From assembly GCA_035293985.1 (NCBI GenBank), contig DATGLS010000052.1, positions 310,001 through 374,000 of the forward strand: a stretch of DNA of 64,000 bases, read 5' to 3'. The position numbers and the translations under genes are program-made. Origin of the DNA: JAVDCA01 sp035293985. GTDB lineage: Bacteria; Pseudomonadota; Alphaproteobacteria; Rhizobiales; Xanthobacteraceae. Of the stretch, positions 24,075 to 33,721 are shown in pieces. The number at the start of each line of letters is the position of its first letter. Position 1 is the stretch's first letter. The notes beneath the pieces were generated by a model. That model was given only the letters and a program-made list of their open reading frames with translations, was not told the DNA's origin and did no database searches.

Positions 24075-25862
24075 ATGCAAATGCAGACGCCGTCGACGAC
24101 GCGCCGCTTCCAGGTCGCGTTGATCAAGCCATCGCACTACGACGATGACGGGTACGTCATCCAGTGGTGGCGCTCGTTCATTCCGTCGAACTCGCTCGCC
24201 GCCGTCTACGGCCTCGTCGCCGATGCGCGCGACCGTCGCGCGCTCGGCGACGACATCGAGATCGAGATCGACGCCGTCGACGAGATCAACACCCGCATCC
24301 GGCCGGCGAAGATCATCCAGCACTTCCGCCGCAACGGCAACTTCGGCGTCGTCTTCCTGGTCGGCGTGCAGAGCAACCAGTTCCCGCGCGCGCTCGACAT
24401 CGCGCGCCCGTTGCGCGCCGCCGGCATTGCGGTGGTGATCGGCGGCTTTCACGTCTCCGGCTGCCTCGCCATGCTCCCCAAGCTGCAAGCGGACCTCGAG
24501 ACCGCGCTCGACCTCGGCATCTCGCTCTACGCGGGCGAGCTCGAAGCGCGCTGCGACGCGTTGCTGCGCGATGTCGTCGACGGCAGCCTCGAGCCGATCT
24601 ACAACTATCTCAACGACCTGCCGGGCCTCGAGGCGATGCCGCCGCCGGTGCTGCCGAAGCAGTTTCTCACCCGCACCATGAAGCTGATGACCAGCTTCGA
24701 CGCCGGGCGAGGCTGCCCGTTCGAGTGCTCGTTCTGCACGATCATCAACGTGCAGGGCCGCAAGTCGCGCAAGCGGTCGCCCGAGGACGTCGCGCGGCTG
24801 ATCCGCATGAACCTCGCACAGGGCGTGAACTGGTTCTTCATCACCGACGACAATTTCGCTCGCAATCGCGAATGGGAAGAGATTTTTGACGCCATCATCG
24901 CGGTGCGCGAGGAGGTGAAGGGCACGCCGCAAGACCTGCGGATCATCATCCAGGTCGACACGCTGTGTCATAAGAATCCGGATTTCATCGAGAAGGCGAA
25001 GCTCGCCGGCGTGCGGCGCGTGTTCATCGGACTCGAGACGATCAATCCCGGCAACCTCGCGGCGGCGAAGAAACGGCAGAACAAAATCACCGAATATCGG
25101 CAGATGCTGCTCGCCTGGAAGCAGGCCGGCGTCATCAGCTACGCCGGCTACATTCTCGGCTTTCCACACGACACGCCGGAGAGCATCGCCGAGGACATCG
25201 CGATCATCCAGAAGGAGCTGCCGCTCGATATTCTCGAGTTCTTCTGCCTCACCCCGCTGCCCGGCTCGGAGGATCACAAGAAGCTGTGGCAGCAGGGCGT
25301 CGCCATGGACCCCGACATGAATTTCTACGACGTCGAGCACGTCGTGACGGATCATCCGAGGATGACGCGCGCGCAATGGAAGCAGGTCTATCGCGACGCG
25401 TGGAGGCTCTATTATTCGCCCGAACATGTCGAGCGGCTGCTGCGGCGTGCCGCCGCGTGCGGCGTCGGCGTCTCGCGGCTGGCCATGATGCTGCTCGGCT
25501 TTTCCTGCGCGGTCGAGATCGAGAACGTCCATCCGCTGCAGGCCGGCGTCGTGCGGCGCAAATATCGCACCGATCGCCGCCCGGGATTGCCGATCGAGTC
25601 GGCTTGGCGTTTCTATCCGCGGATCGTCGCCGAGTTCGTGCGGAAGCACGTCAAATACTATCAAATCTGGCGCCGGATCGACCGGCTGCGCCGCAGCATC
25701 CGCAAGGATCCGGCACGCGGGGAGTACCGCGACGAGGCGCTGGCCCCGGTCGAGGCCGGCGACACCGAGACGCTCGCGCTGTTCACCCACAGCGAGGCAG
25801 CGCGCTCGGCCGTGCAGCACGTACGCAAGGTCAAGGAGCTGACGAAGGCCGCCGCCGGTTGA
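24075..25862 (+). CDS. B12-binding-type radical SAM enzyme, copy 2 (tandem paralogue)
   Basis: 595 aa, the same length as copy 1 and collinear with it. It keeps the cluster motif GCPFECSFCTI, the Rossmann segment and the YILGFPHDTPESI motif; identity is clearly above 80 percent by eye. The variable residues are scattered, and some are near the active-site entrance (TYNFVTS versus TMKLMTS). Start could also be the ATG at 24081, which has better GAGGG spacing. The two are one transcript; they may form a heteromer or act on successive substrates. Confidence 0.88.
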   Translation: MQMQTPSTTRRFQVALIKPSHYDDDGYVIQWWRSFIPSNSLAAVYGLVADARDRRALGDDIEIEIDAVDEINTRIRPAKIIQHFRRNGNFGVVFLVGVQSNQFPRALDIARPLRAAGIAVVIGGFHVSGCLAMLPKLQADLETALDLGISLYAGELEARCDALLRDVVDGSLEPIYNYLNDLPGLEAMPPPVLPKQFLTRTMKLMTSFDAGRGCPFECSFCTIINVQGRKSRKRSPEDVARLIRMNLAQGVNWFFITDDNFARNREWEEIFDAIIAVREEVKGTPQDLRIIIQVDTLCHKNPDFIEKAKLAGVRRVFIGLETINPGNLAAAKKRQNKITEYRQMLLAWKQAGVISYAGYILGFPHDTPESIAEDIAIIQKELPLDILEFFCLTPLPGSEDHKKLWQQGVAMDPDMNFYDVEHVVTDHPRMTRAQWKQVYRDAWRLYYSPEHVERLLRRAAACGVGVSRLAMMLLGFSCAVEIENVHPLQAGVVRRKYRTDRRPGLPIESAWRFYPRIVAEFVRKHVKYYQIWRRIDRLRRSIRKDPARGEYRDEALAPVEAGDTETLALFTHSEAARSAVQHVRKVKELTKAAAG

Positions 25863-25908
25863 AGGGCGACGCTACGCCGGCGTTTCCGTCTCCGGGGCTG
25901 CTCATCCG

Positions 25909-26862
25909 ATGTTCATGCGATCTGCCGATAGTCACGTTCGATTGGGTCTGCTCGCGGCCGCCGGAGTGTTGGCGGCCGCGCAGGCGTTCGCCCAGCCGCC
26001 GGCGGCGCCCGTGCCCCCTTCATCCGCCTGCCGCGAGCTCGCGCGTCGGTTCGATTTGATCGGGGCCGAGGCCGGCTCGCTCGAGCGCACGACGGCCCTG
26101 TTCTCCGCCGCCGACGCCGGCTGCGAGCCGCTGGCGCTCCGCCTGCTCGAGGCCGGCGCCACGCTCGACGCGCGCGACCGTTTCGGCGCCATGCCGCTCG
26201 CGCACGCGGCGCGCGCCGGCCATACGGCGCTGGTGGAGCTCTTTCTCGCACGCGGTGCTCCGATCGACGCGCGCAACGTCGCCGGCGCAACCGCCCTCTA
26301 TGCGGCGGCCGAGAACGACCGTGCGCCGGCGGTCGCGCTCCTCCTCGCCAAGGGCGCCGACCCCAACCTGCCGGGCCGCTCCGGCCTGACGCCGCTTGCC
26401 GCAGCGGCCTACAACGGCAACGACCGCATCGCCGCCACCCTCCTCGCGCACGGCGCCAAGCCGGATGCCGCCGATGCGACCGGCAAGACGCCGATCATCT
26501 ATGCGGCGGCGCGCGGTTTCACACCGGTGGTGCGCCGGCTGCTCGCCGCCGGCGTCGACCCGAAGCGGGCCTACGACAACGACCTGACCGCGTTGATGTG
26601 GGCGGCCGGCTACGAGGACGGCTTCGGCGAGAGCGATGCGCTCGACGTCGTCGCGCTGCTGCTCGACGCGGGCGCGCCGATCGACGCCGTCGACAACCGC
26701 GGCCGCAGCGCGCTGATGATCGCGGCCGAGCGCGGCCATACCGCGGTCGTCGCGGCGCTCCTCGCCCGCGGCGCCGATCGCACGATCAAGGACAAAGGCG
26801 GGATGCGCGCGCTCGACCTTGCGGCGAATGCCGACGTGCGCGCGGCGCTCGCAACGCGCTGA
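25909..26862 (+). CDS. Secreted ankyrin-repeat protein
   Basis: 317 aa. The signal peptide LLAAAGVLAAAQAFAQ ends near residue 29. It is followed by about seven ankyrin repeats recognisable by G-x-TPL/ALxxAA patterns (FGAMPLAHAARAGHTALVELFL; GRSALMIAAERGHTAVVAALLARGA). A periplasmic protein-protein interaction role is likely. The stop codon abuts the stop of the convergent cytochrome gene. Confidence 0.88.
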   Translation: MFMRSADSHVRLGLLAAAGVLAAAQAFAQPPAAPVPPSSACRELARRFDLIGAEAGSLERTTALFSAADAGCEPLALRLLEAGATLDARDRFGAMPLAHAARAGHTALVELFLARGAPIDARNVAGATALYAAAENDRAPAVALLLAKGADPNLPGRSGLTPLAAAAYNGNDRIAATLLAHGAKPDAADATGKTPIIYAAARGFTPVVRRLLAAGVDPKRAYDNDLTALMWAAGYEDGFGESDALDVVALLLDAGAPIDAVDNRGRSALMIAAERGHTAVVAALLARGADRTIKDKGGMRALDLAANADVRAALATR

Positions 26863-27444
26863 TCAGAATCCCGCGAGATACGCCGCGCAGTCGGCGATGT
26901 CCTGCTCCGAGATCGCCCGCATGAGATCGGTCATGCCGGGATTGTTGCCGCGGGTCTTGTTGCGGAAGTCGAGCATCGACTGCTGCAGAACGTCCTGGCG
27001 CTGGCCGGCGAGGCGCGGCTGCGTGCTGTCGCCGCGGAAATTGTTCTGGTGACAGCTCGTGCAGACGATCGAGTCGATCGCCTTCTGGGCGCGCGCCGCG
27101 ACGTCAGCGGGAGCGCGCGGCTGCTGCAGGTCGGGCCACGGCTTCTGTGAGAAATAGAGCGCCAGCGCCGCGATGTCGTCGGGCGCGAGCGACTGGGCGA
27201 TCGGACCCATGATGTCGCTCTTGCGCGCCCCGCTCTTGAAGTCGCGCAGCTGCAGATAGAGATAGCCCTGCTGCTGGCCCGCGATCACCGGCGTCTTGGG
27301 CTGCGGGACGCCGTTCTCGCCATGGCAGGCGGCGCACACGCTCGCCTTCTCGTCGATCGACTGCGCCGATGCGGTGGCGGCCGGCAGCAGCGCGGCGAGG
27401 ACGGATACCGCCGCGAGACGCGCTGGGCGGGAACGGGTCGACAT
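26863..27444 (-). CDS. Dihaem c-type cytochrome (cytochrome c4/c553-like)
   Basis: 193 aa with a signal peptide (AAVSVLAALLPAATASAQ) and two haem sites, CAACH and CTSCH, each with a later Met (MGPIAQSL, MTDLM). GGAGAG lies 6 nt upstream of ATG 27444. Directly downstream of the PQQ dehydrogenase gene, so it is the probable electron acceptor of that enzyme, passing electrons to the oxidase. Confidence 0.88.
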   Translation of the reverse strand: MSTRSRPARLAAVSVLAALLPAATASAQSIDEKASVCAACHGENGVPQPKTPVIAGQQQGYLYLQLRDFKSGARKSDIMGPIAQSLAPDDIAALALYFSQKPWPDLQQPRAPADVAARAQKAIDSIVCTSCHQNNFRGDSTQPRLAGQRQDVLQQSMLDFRNKTRGNNPGMTDLMRAISEQDIADCAAYLAGF

Positions 27445-27532
27445 TCGGTCTCTCCATCCAGAGACGGACATGGCCGGAGCAAACCCCGGCCATGTCCCTT
27501 GCTTTCTTGAATTCGCGGCAACGCCGCCGAGA

Positions 27533-29239
27533 TCAATCCAACGTGAAGGCGATGATGGCGTTGCCCCGCTTGTAGTTGAGCTGCACGTTTCCGCCCGCGC
27601 CGACCACGATGTACTGCTTGCCGTCGACCATGTAGGACGACGGCGGCGCATTCACGCCGGCGCCGGCATTGAACGTCCACAGCACGTGGCCGTTGGTGGC
27701 ATCATAGGCGCGGAAGCGGCCGTTGCCCTCGCCGGTGAAGACGAGCCCGCCGGCCGTGGCCAGGATGCCGCCGATCATCGGCTGCGGCGTCTTCACCTGC
27801 CAGCGAATCTTGCCGGTATTGTAATCGACCGCCGTGATGTTGCCGGCCTGCTCCTCGCCCGGGATCGTCTTGAAGGCGCCGCCGAGCCACAGCTTGCCGT
27901 TCGGATAGGCCGAGCTCTCAACCGTGTAGGTCATCGGCTGGTGCAGGTTGATCGCATAGGTGAGGCCGAGCTGCGGGTTGACCGTCATCGGCGACCATTC
28001 GACGCCGCCATTGGCGCCGGGCAGCATGCGGGCGCCCTGCGGCGTCGGCAGCGTCCACATGTTCTCCTGCGGCACCATCGGCTCGGAGAAGCGGATCAGG
28101 CTGCAGTCCTTGCGATCGTGCACGTAGACGTGCCCGGTCTTGCCGGCATGGATCACCGCCGGGATGACCTTGCCGTTCTTGTCCTTGGCGTCGACCAGGA
28201 TCGTCGGGCTGACCGCATCCAGGTCCCACACGTCGTGCGCGATGTACTGGAAGTGGCAGATGTACTTGCCGGTGTCGAGATCGATCGACACGAGCGAGTC
28301 GGTATAGAGATTATCGCCGGGGCGCTGCGCGCCATCGAGATCGGGCGACGGATTGCCGACCACGAAATAGAGGCGGTTGGTGGCGAGATCGACCGACGGA
28401 TTCTGCCATACGCCGCCGCCGAGCGTGCGGTACGGATCGCCGGTCTTGGCGAGCTGCGCCTTCTCGGCCGCGATGTCGCGATGCATGTCGCGACCGGTCG
28501 CGTCATTGGTCGCCCACACGCCGACGGAATTCTCCGGAATGGTGTTGAAGGTCCACAGCAGCTTGCCGTCCTTGGCGTCGAAGGCCTTGACGAAGCCGCG
28601 AATGCCGTACTCGCCGCCGTTGGTGCCGATGATCACCTTGCCCTTGACCACGGTCGGCGCCATCGTCTCGCTGTAGCCTTGCACCGGATCGGCGATGTCC
28701 GACTGCCAGATCTTGTTGCCGGTCTTGGCGTCGAGCGCGACCAGCTTCGAGTCGAGGGTGGCGAGATAGACCTTGTCCTCGTAGACCGCGACGCCGCGAT
28801 TGTTCGGACCGCAGCAGTAGGTGGTGATCGGGCCGAGCGGATGCTTGTAGTGCCACAGCTGCTCGCCGGTCTTGGCGTTGAGCGCATAGACATGGCTGAA
28901 CGACGTCGTGACGTACATGACGCCGTTGACGATGATCGGCGAGGTCTCCAGCGATTCCTGCACGTCGGTCTGGAAGATCCAGGCGGGGTGCAGGTGGCCC
29001 ACGTTGCGGGTGGTGATCTGCCGGTCGGGCGAGAAGCGCTTCTGGGTGTAGTCGCCGTTGGTGTGCAGGAAATTGTTCTGATCGCTGGCGGCCTTTTCGA
29101 GCATCTCCTGGGTCACGTTGGTCGGCTTGACGCTGGCCGCGGCCGGGGCAGCGGGATTTTGCTTGACCTCCTGGGCCGACGCCGTGGCTGCGAGCGCAAG
29201 CGCAGCGGCGATCGCCAAGACCGTTCGGGTTGCGATCAT
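27533..29239 (-). CDS. PQQ-dependent alcohol dehydrogenase, probably lanthanide type
   Basis: 568 aa periplasmic quinoprotein. Signal peptide is ~1-22. Tryptophan-docking blades (GEQLWHYKHP, GKLLWTFNT, GHVLWTFNAG) form the beta-propeller. The vicinal disulfide Cys142-Cys143 in TYCCGPNNRG packs on PQQ. The catalytic base is probably Asp339 in DVWDLDAVSP, and Asp341 two residues on is the position that marks lanthanide-dependent enzymes (Ca enzymes have Ala/Ser/Thr there). No fused haem domain; a separate cytochrome gene follows in the operon. Substrate (methanol, ethanol or other) is not determinable. Confidence 0.88.
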   Translation of the reverse strand: MIATRTVLAIAAALALAATASAQEVKQNPAAPAAASVKPTNVTQEMLEKAASDQNNFLHTNGDYTQKRFSPDRQITTRNVGHLHPAWIFQTDVQESLETSPIIVNGVMYVTTSFSHVYALNAKTGEQLWHYKHPLGPITTYCCGPNNRGVAVYEDKVYLATLDSKLVALDAKTGNKIWQSDIADPVQGYSETMAPTVVKGKVIIGTNGGEYGIRGFVKAFDAKDGKLLWTFNTIPENSVGVWATNDATGRDMHRDIAAEKAQLAKTGDPYRTLGGGVWQNPSVDLATNRLYFVVGNPSPDLDGAQRPGDNLYTDSLVSIDLDTGKYICHFQYIAHDVWDLDAVSPTILVDAKDKNGKVIPAVIHAGKTGHVYVHDRKDCSLIRFSEPMVPQENMWTLPTPQGARMLPGANGGVEWSPMTVNPQLGLTYAINLHQPMTYTVESSAYPNGKLWLGGAFKTIPGEEQAGNITAVDYNTGKIRWQVKTPQPMIGGILATAGGLVFTGEGNGRFRAYDATNGHVLWTFNAGAGVNAPPSSYMVDGKQYIVVGAGGNVQLNYKRGNAIIAFTLD

Positions 29240-29487
29240 TTGCTCCTCCCCCAGTTTATGAGTTGAGCACCTGATGCCGCTGGCGCGGGGTGCTCGTCGC
29301 CAGCGTGACTGCCGCCCTGACGGCTGTCAAGATTTCGCGGAAAACGAATGCGAGTGACGCGGCATGCCGTCCACGCCCGTCTCGCGAAGCAAGTCTTTGC
29401 TGCCGGCACGACGCTCAGAAACCGGATACGGCGCCCAAGTAATTGAAAACTCTCGCGCATACGTTCGCGCGACGGACCAGACGGCAG

Positions 29488-29760
29488 CTACAGATTTGAT
29501 CGTCCGGCGCCAACTGGCCCGAAGGCCGCCGCCGGCTGAGGGATAGACGCTACGTCGGCGTTCCCGTTTCGGCGCCCGCCATCCGCAGCCGGATGGCTGT
29601 ACGGAATCTCGAGCGGCGCAATGCGCACCCGCGTTGAATACTCGAACGGCGACAGATCGGGGCGCCGGCGCAGCCCGCTCGAAATTTCGCTCACCCGCTC
29701 GGCCGATCGCCCGACGGGCTCCAGGTCGACACTAATGTCGAAGTCGCCGAGGGTTGACAT
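29488..29760 (-). CDS. Small hypothetical protein, possibly truncated
   Basis: 90 aa from ATG 29760 with GGAGG 4 nt upstream. The first ~55 residues look conserved (STLGDFDISVDLEPVGRSAE, FEYSTRVRIAPLEIPYSHP), while the last 35 are Ala/Gly-rich and non-structured. The good start and abrupt change suggest a gene that lost its original 3' end. Confidence 0.45.
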   Translation of the reverse strand: MSTLGDFDISVDLEPVGRSAERVSEISSGLRRRPDLSPFEYSTRVRIAPLEIPYSHPAADGGRRNGNADVASIPQPAAAFGPVGAGRSNL

Positions 29761-29936
29761 CTCGCCTCCACGCAATCAAATCCGCGGCCCGATCAATGCA
29801 GTGCGGCGGCGAACGAGCGACTATATTCGATTTGCCCGCGCGCAGGCGCGCCAGCGAGGCGTTCGTCGTCGGACGCAAAATCGGCTAACCTCGGCTTCAA
29901 CGCTCTCGGACGTCGGATAGGCTGAAGCTTTTCGTC

Positions 29937-31046
29937 ATGCCGATCTTCACCCCTCATCAGGACGACGCGCTCAAGGCCGTGGCAGCCTGGCTCAAGGACG
30001 GGCCGGGCAGCCGCGGCACGCCGCAGATTTTCCGCCTGTTCGGCTATGCCGGCACCGGCAAGACCACGCTCGCGCGCCATCTCGCCGAGGGCGTCGACGG
30101 GAAGGTCGTGTTCGGCGCCTTCACGGGCAAGGCCGCGCTGGTGATGCGGCGCAAGGGCTGCGCCGGCGCCGCGACCATCCACAGCCTGATCTACCGCGCG
30201 CGCGAGAGCGGTGAGGAGACGCCGAGCTTCGAACTGTGGAACGAGTCGCCCGCGTCCAAGGCGAGCCTGATCGTCATCGACGAGTGCTCGATGGTCGATG
30301 CCGAGCTCGGCCGCGATCTCCTCTCGTTCGGCACGCCCGTGCTGGTGCTCGGCGACCCGGCGCAGCTGCCGCCGGTCCAGGGCGGCGGCTTCTTCACCGA
30401 CGCCGAGCCCGACGCCATGCTGACCGAGGTGCACCGCCAGGCGGCCGACGATCCGATCATCCACCTCTCGATGGCGGTGCGCGAGGGCGAGTGGATCGAG
30501 CCCGGCCGCTATGGCGACAGCGAGGTGGTGCGCAAGGATGCGCTCGACCCGGCGCGCGTGCTCGGCGCCGACCAGGTGCTGGTCGGCCGCAACGCGACGC
30601 GGCGCGCCTACAATGCGCGGCTGCGCGAGCGGCGCGGGTTCACGCAGCCGCTGCCGCAAGCGGACGACAAGCTCGTCTGCCTGCGCAACAACCGCCGCAA
30701 GGGCCTGTTCAACGGCGGCCTGTGGAAGGTCAAGGAACGCGCCGCGCCGAAGCCCAACGGCACGGTGGGCATGCGTCTCGTGCCCGACGAGGACTTCGGA
30801 CGCACCGTCAAGGTCACGGTGCGGCGCGAATGCTTCACGGGCGGGCTCGAGGAGCTCGATTGGGTGATGCGCAAGCGCCACGACGAGTTCGACTACGGCT
30901 ATGTGCTGACCGTGCACAAGGCGCAGGGCTCGCAGTGGGACGACGTGGTCCTGTTCGACGAGAGCTTCGCGTTCCAGGAGAGCCGCGCGCGCTGGCTCTA
31001 CACCGGCATCACCCGCGCGGCGCGGCGGCTCACCGTGGTTATGTGA
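29937..31046 (+). CDS. RecD-like ATP-dependent DNA helicase (SF1)
   Basis: 369 aa. Walker A GYAGTGKTTLA (about 36-46), Walker B VIDECSMVD, motif III LVLGDPAQLPPV, motif V/VI near the C-terminus (TVHKAQGSQWDDVVLFDES and YTGITRAARRL). This is a minimal SF1B helicase lacking the N-terminal part of RecD2. Likely works in DNA repair or replication restart; it may be a stand-alone orphan of the AAA_30/UvrD_C_2 type. Confidence 0.88.
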   Translation: MPIFTPHQDDALKAVAAWLKDGPGSRGTPQIFRLFGYAGTGKTTLARHLAEGVDGKVVFGAFTGKAALVMRRKGCAGAATIHSLIYRARESGEETPSFELWNESPASKASLIVIDECSMVDAELGRDLLSFGTPVLVLGDPAQLPPVQGGGFFTDAEPDAMLTEVHRQAADDPIIHLSMAVREGEWIEPGRYGDSEVVRKDALDPARVLGADQVLVGRNATRRAYNARLRERRGFTQPLPQADDKLVCLRNNRRKGLFNGGLWKVKERAAPKPNGTVGMRLVPDEDFGRTVKVTVRRECFTGGLEELDWVMRKRHDEFDYGYVLTVHKAQGSQWDDVVLFDESFAFQESRARWLYTGITRAARRLTVVM

Positions 31047-31053
31047 ATCTCTC

Positions 31054-31138
31054 CGTCATGCGCGGGCTTGACCCGCGCATCCAAGTCTTGCTTCAACTCA
31101 AAAGGCGTGGATGGCCGGGACGAGCCCGGCCATGACGG
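31054..31138. repeat. Dispersed intergenic inverted repeat (family A, copy 1)
   Basis: CGTCATGCGCGGGCTTGACCCGCGCATCCA ... GGATGGCCGGGACGAGCCCGGCCATGACG. Related copies are at 52797-52881 and 60597-60676. It separates two converging genes here and may end both transcripts. Confidence 0.8.
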
Positions 31139-31147
31139 GTTTCAAAA

Positions 31148-32521
31148 TCACGCCACCTTCGCCGCTTTCCGCGGCGCCGCCCGCAGCGCATCCATCAGCT
31201 TGCGCACCGAGCCGAGATCCTCGACCCGCACGACCATGGTGACCACCTCGTCGACGAGCGCGGGCGCGAGCACGCCGTCCGCATAGGTGCGCAGCTTGCC
31301 TTCGATCTGCGCCCAGGTGAGCGGGTTCTCGGCGGAGCCGCGCGGGTGCTCGCAACGCGCCTCGAGCACCTTGCCGTCCATCATCGCGATCTCGACCACG
31401 GCCTGCACGCCGGTGAGCGAAGGATCGGGCTGCACGTCGACCTGCTCGGCGGCGGCGCGGCGCAGTCTCGGATCGTCGTAGCGCGCCGGCTCGAACTGGG
31501 CGAGCGTGAGCTTCTTGTCGTGCATGATCACGGCGGCGGTGTAGTGCGCCGAGATCAGCGCGTCGAACTTCGCCTTGTAGCGGGCGAGCTTGCCGTGCAG
31601 TTCGTACACGGTCGGGCTCAGCCGCACGCGCAGCTGCTTGACCTTCGCGGGGTCGACATCGTTCACTTCGATGAGATCGAACAGCGCCGTGTTCATGCCC
31701 TGAATCGAGGAGGCGGACGGCCACAGGCGCAGCGCGATCTGCTCGAGCTCCCAGCGCTTGCCGAGGTCGGCCGTGGCAAGCTCCGGCTTGCCGCCGTTGG
31801 AATAGCTGTTGTAGAGGCCGCCGTCCTTGGCGGTGAGGAACTCGCGCGTGGCGAGGAAATTCTGCTCGGCGAGCAACGCGCCCATGAGGCCCGACAGCGC
31901 GCCGCGGCACTGGTGGAATTTCACGGTCGGTGTGCCCCACGCCGCGAACGTGCCGGCCGACTGACTGCCGGCAAGGCCGAAGGCCTTCGCCATGGTGTCG
32001 GGATCGAAGCCGCGCAGACGGCCGACCGCGGCCGCCGCACCGAACGGCCCGAGCACGCCTGGCCCGTGCCAGCCGCGCGCGCGCATCGCCGGATAGTCGG
32101 CGCCGATGCCGACCCGCGTCGTCACCTCGAAGCCTGCGGCGAGCGCGACCAGGAGATCGCGGCCCGAGCGCGCGTCGCGCTCGGCGATCGCCAGCGACGC
32201 CGGCACGACCTCGGGCGTCACATGGGTGAGTGTGGAGCGATGAATGTCGCACATCGTGACGGCGGTCACGAGATAGCCGTTGAGGATGGTGGCGCCGGCG
32301 AGCGAGAGCCGGTCGCCGCCGATCACGCTGCTCTCGCTCGATTGCCCGAGCGCCCCGGCGAGCGCCGCGATCTGGCTGGTCTCCTCGCCCTGATGGCCCG
32401 CGACCGCGCACGCGATGGTGTCGAGCAATACGTTGCGGCAGTGCGTACGCACGCGCTCCGGGATCGCGTCATAGCTGAGCGTCGCGGCAAACTGCGCGAG
32501 GTCCTGGGTCGTCTCTCCCAT
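31148..32521 (-). CDS. MmgE/PrpD family protein
   Basis: 457 aa, usual length of the family of 2-methylcitrate dehydratase-like enzymes. N-terminal helical domain (LLDTIACAVAGHQGEET), central GDRLSLAGATILNGYLVTAVTMCDIH, and C-terminal swivelling domain. No prpB or prpC genes are nearby, so it probably serves another dicarboxylate or tricarboxylate dehydration. It is flanked by a SnoaL-like gene and, further on, by TctC binding proteins for tricarboxylates. Confidence 0.9.
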   Translation of the reverse strand: MGETTQDLAQFAATLSYDAIPERVRTHCRNVLLDTIACAVAGHQGEETSQIAALAGALGQSSESSVIGGDRLSLAGATILNGYLVTAVTMCDIHRSTLTHVTPEVVPASLAIAERDARSGRDLLVALAAGFEVTTRVGIGADYPAMRARGWHGPGVLGPFGAAAAVGRLRGFDPDTMAKAFGLAGSQSAGTFAAWGTPTVKFHQCRGALSGLMGALLAEQNFLATREFLTAKDGGLYNSYSNGGKPELATADLGKRWELEQIALRLWPSASSIQGMNTALFDLIEVNDVDPAKVKQLRVRLSPTVYELHGKLARYKAKFDALISAHYTAAVIMHDKKLTLAQFEPARYDDPRLRRAAAEQVDVQPDPSLTGVQAVVEIAMMDGKVLEARCEHPRGSAENPLTWAQIEGKLRTYADGVLAPALVDEVVTMVVRVEDLGSVRKLMDALRAAPRKAAKVA

Positions 32522-32610
32522 CGTCGTTCTCCTGCTTGCGGCTGGCGGGCTTTAGCACCATCGTGGCGGGGTGGCCACCGCGAAGCCCCGCGTGTTTCGG
32601 AGATTTCATC

Positions 32611-33147
32611 ATGCCGAAGAGCGACACCGCAACCGCGTCTCTCGAGGACCGCGTTCGCGCGATCGAGGACCGGCTTGAAATCTACAACCTGATCGCCAGC
32701 CATCCGCCCAGCGCCGACACCGGCGCCGACTACTACACGCGCACCGTCTATGCGGATGATGGCGTGTTCGACCGTGGCCCGCATGTCGGCGGCGCAGGGC
32801 GCGAGGCTGTCGCCGCGGTGGTGAAGACGCCGGAGCACCAGGCCGCGATCGCCGGCGGCCTCGCCCATTTCGCCGGCCTGCCCTACGTCGAGCTCGACGG
32901 CGATCGTGCCACCGTCACGTCCTACTTGCAGATTCTGATGCCCGACCCGAACGGCGCGCCGGTCGAGCTGTCGAACCACGGCACCTCGAAGGGTTTCCGC
33001 ATCCACCGTGTCGCCGCCAACCGCTGGGAGCTCGTGCGCACCACCGCCGGCTGGAAGATCAAGCGCCGCACCCTGCGCCCCCTCGACGGCTCCGAGCCGG
33101 CGCGGCAGATTCTGCGCCAGGCGCTGCAAGCCTACGAGAACGCGTAA
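32611..33147 (+). CDS. SnoaL/NTF2-like fold protein
   Basis: 178 aa from ATG 32611 (GGAG 8 nt upstream). The N-terminal helix RAIEDRLEIYNLIASHP, the DYYTRTVYADDGVFDRGP strand and the C-terminal WELVRTTAGWKIKRRTLRP give the NTF2-like cone seen in small dehydratases, isomerases and cyclases. Followed after 13 bp by the RidA-family gene, probably one operon. Confidence 0.85.
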   Translation: MPKSDTATASLEDRVRAIEDRLEIYNLIASHPPSADTGADYYTRTVYADDGVFDRGPHVGGAGREAVAAVVKTPEHQAAIAGGLAHFAGLPYVELDGDRATVTSYLQILMPDPNGAPVELSNHGTSKGFRIHRVAANRWELVRTTAGWKIKRRTLRPLDGSEPARQILRQALQAYENA

Positions 33148-33160
33148 CGAAGAGGACCCC

Positions 33161-33568
33161 ATGCCCGAGATCAAATTCGAAAACCCGGACGCCCTGGGCA
33201 AGCCGCTCGGCCAGTATTCGCACATGACCCGTGTCAAGGCGTCGGAGTACCTGTTCATCGCCGGCCAGGTCGCGGTCGACAAGGCCGGCAACGTGATCGG
33301 GGCCGATGATTTCGATGCGCAATGCGTGCAGACCTTTGCCAACATCGAAGCGGCGCTCAAATCGCAGGGCGCGACGTGGGCGAACGTCATCGAGTTCACG
33401 ACCTACTTGGTGCACTCGCAGGACATCCCCAAGTTCATGAAATTCCGCCTGCGCGCGTTTCCGAAGTTCTTCCCCAACGGCGCCTACCCGCCGAACACCT
33501 TGTTGATGATCGATCGCCTCGTCGGCGAGGCCTTCCTGATCGAGGTGAAGGTCGTCGCGGCGCTGTAA
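33161..33568 (+). CDS. RidA/YjgF/UK114 family protein
   Basis: 135 aa, full length for the family. SEYLFIAGQVAVD, FANIEAALKSQGATWANVIEFTTYL and PPNTLLMIDRLVGEAFLIEVKVVAAL are diagnostic. Canonical RidA deaminates reactive enamines; the Arg that binds the carboxylate (here IDRLV) is present. Co-transcribed with the SnoaL-like gene. Confidence 0.93.
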   Translation: MPEIKFENPDALGKPLGQYSHMTRVKASEYLFIAGQVAVDKAGNVIGADDFDAQCVQTFANIEAALKSQGATWANVIEFTTYLVHSQDIPKFMKFRLRAFPKFFPNGAYPPNTLLMIDRLVGEAFLIEVKVVAAL

Positions 33569-33721
33569 ACCGTCTTCCCACTGAACCGACCGGCTCCCTC
33601 GCGCGACCCATCCATTATCGGGTGACGCGGATCGTCACGACCGGGGGTCCCGGCACGCCCGCTCGCGGGCGCGCCGGCGCGCGTCCGTTCGTGCGACGCG
33701 CCGTCCGCCAACCAGGAGCAC

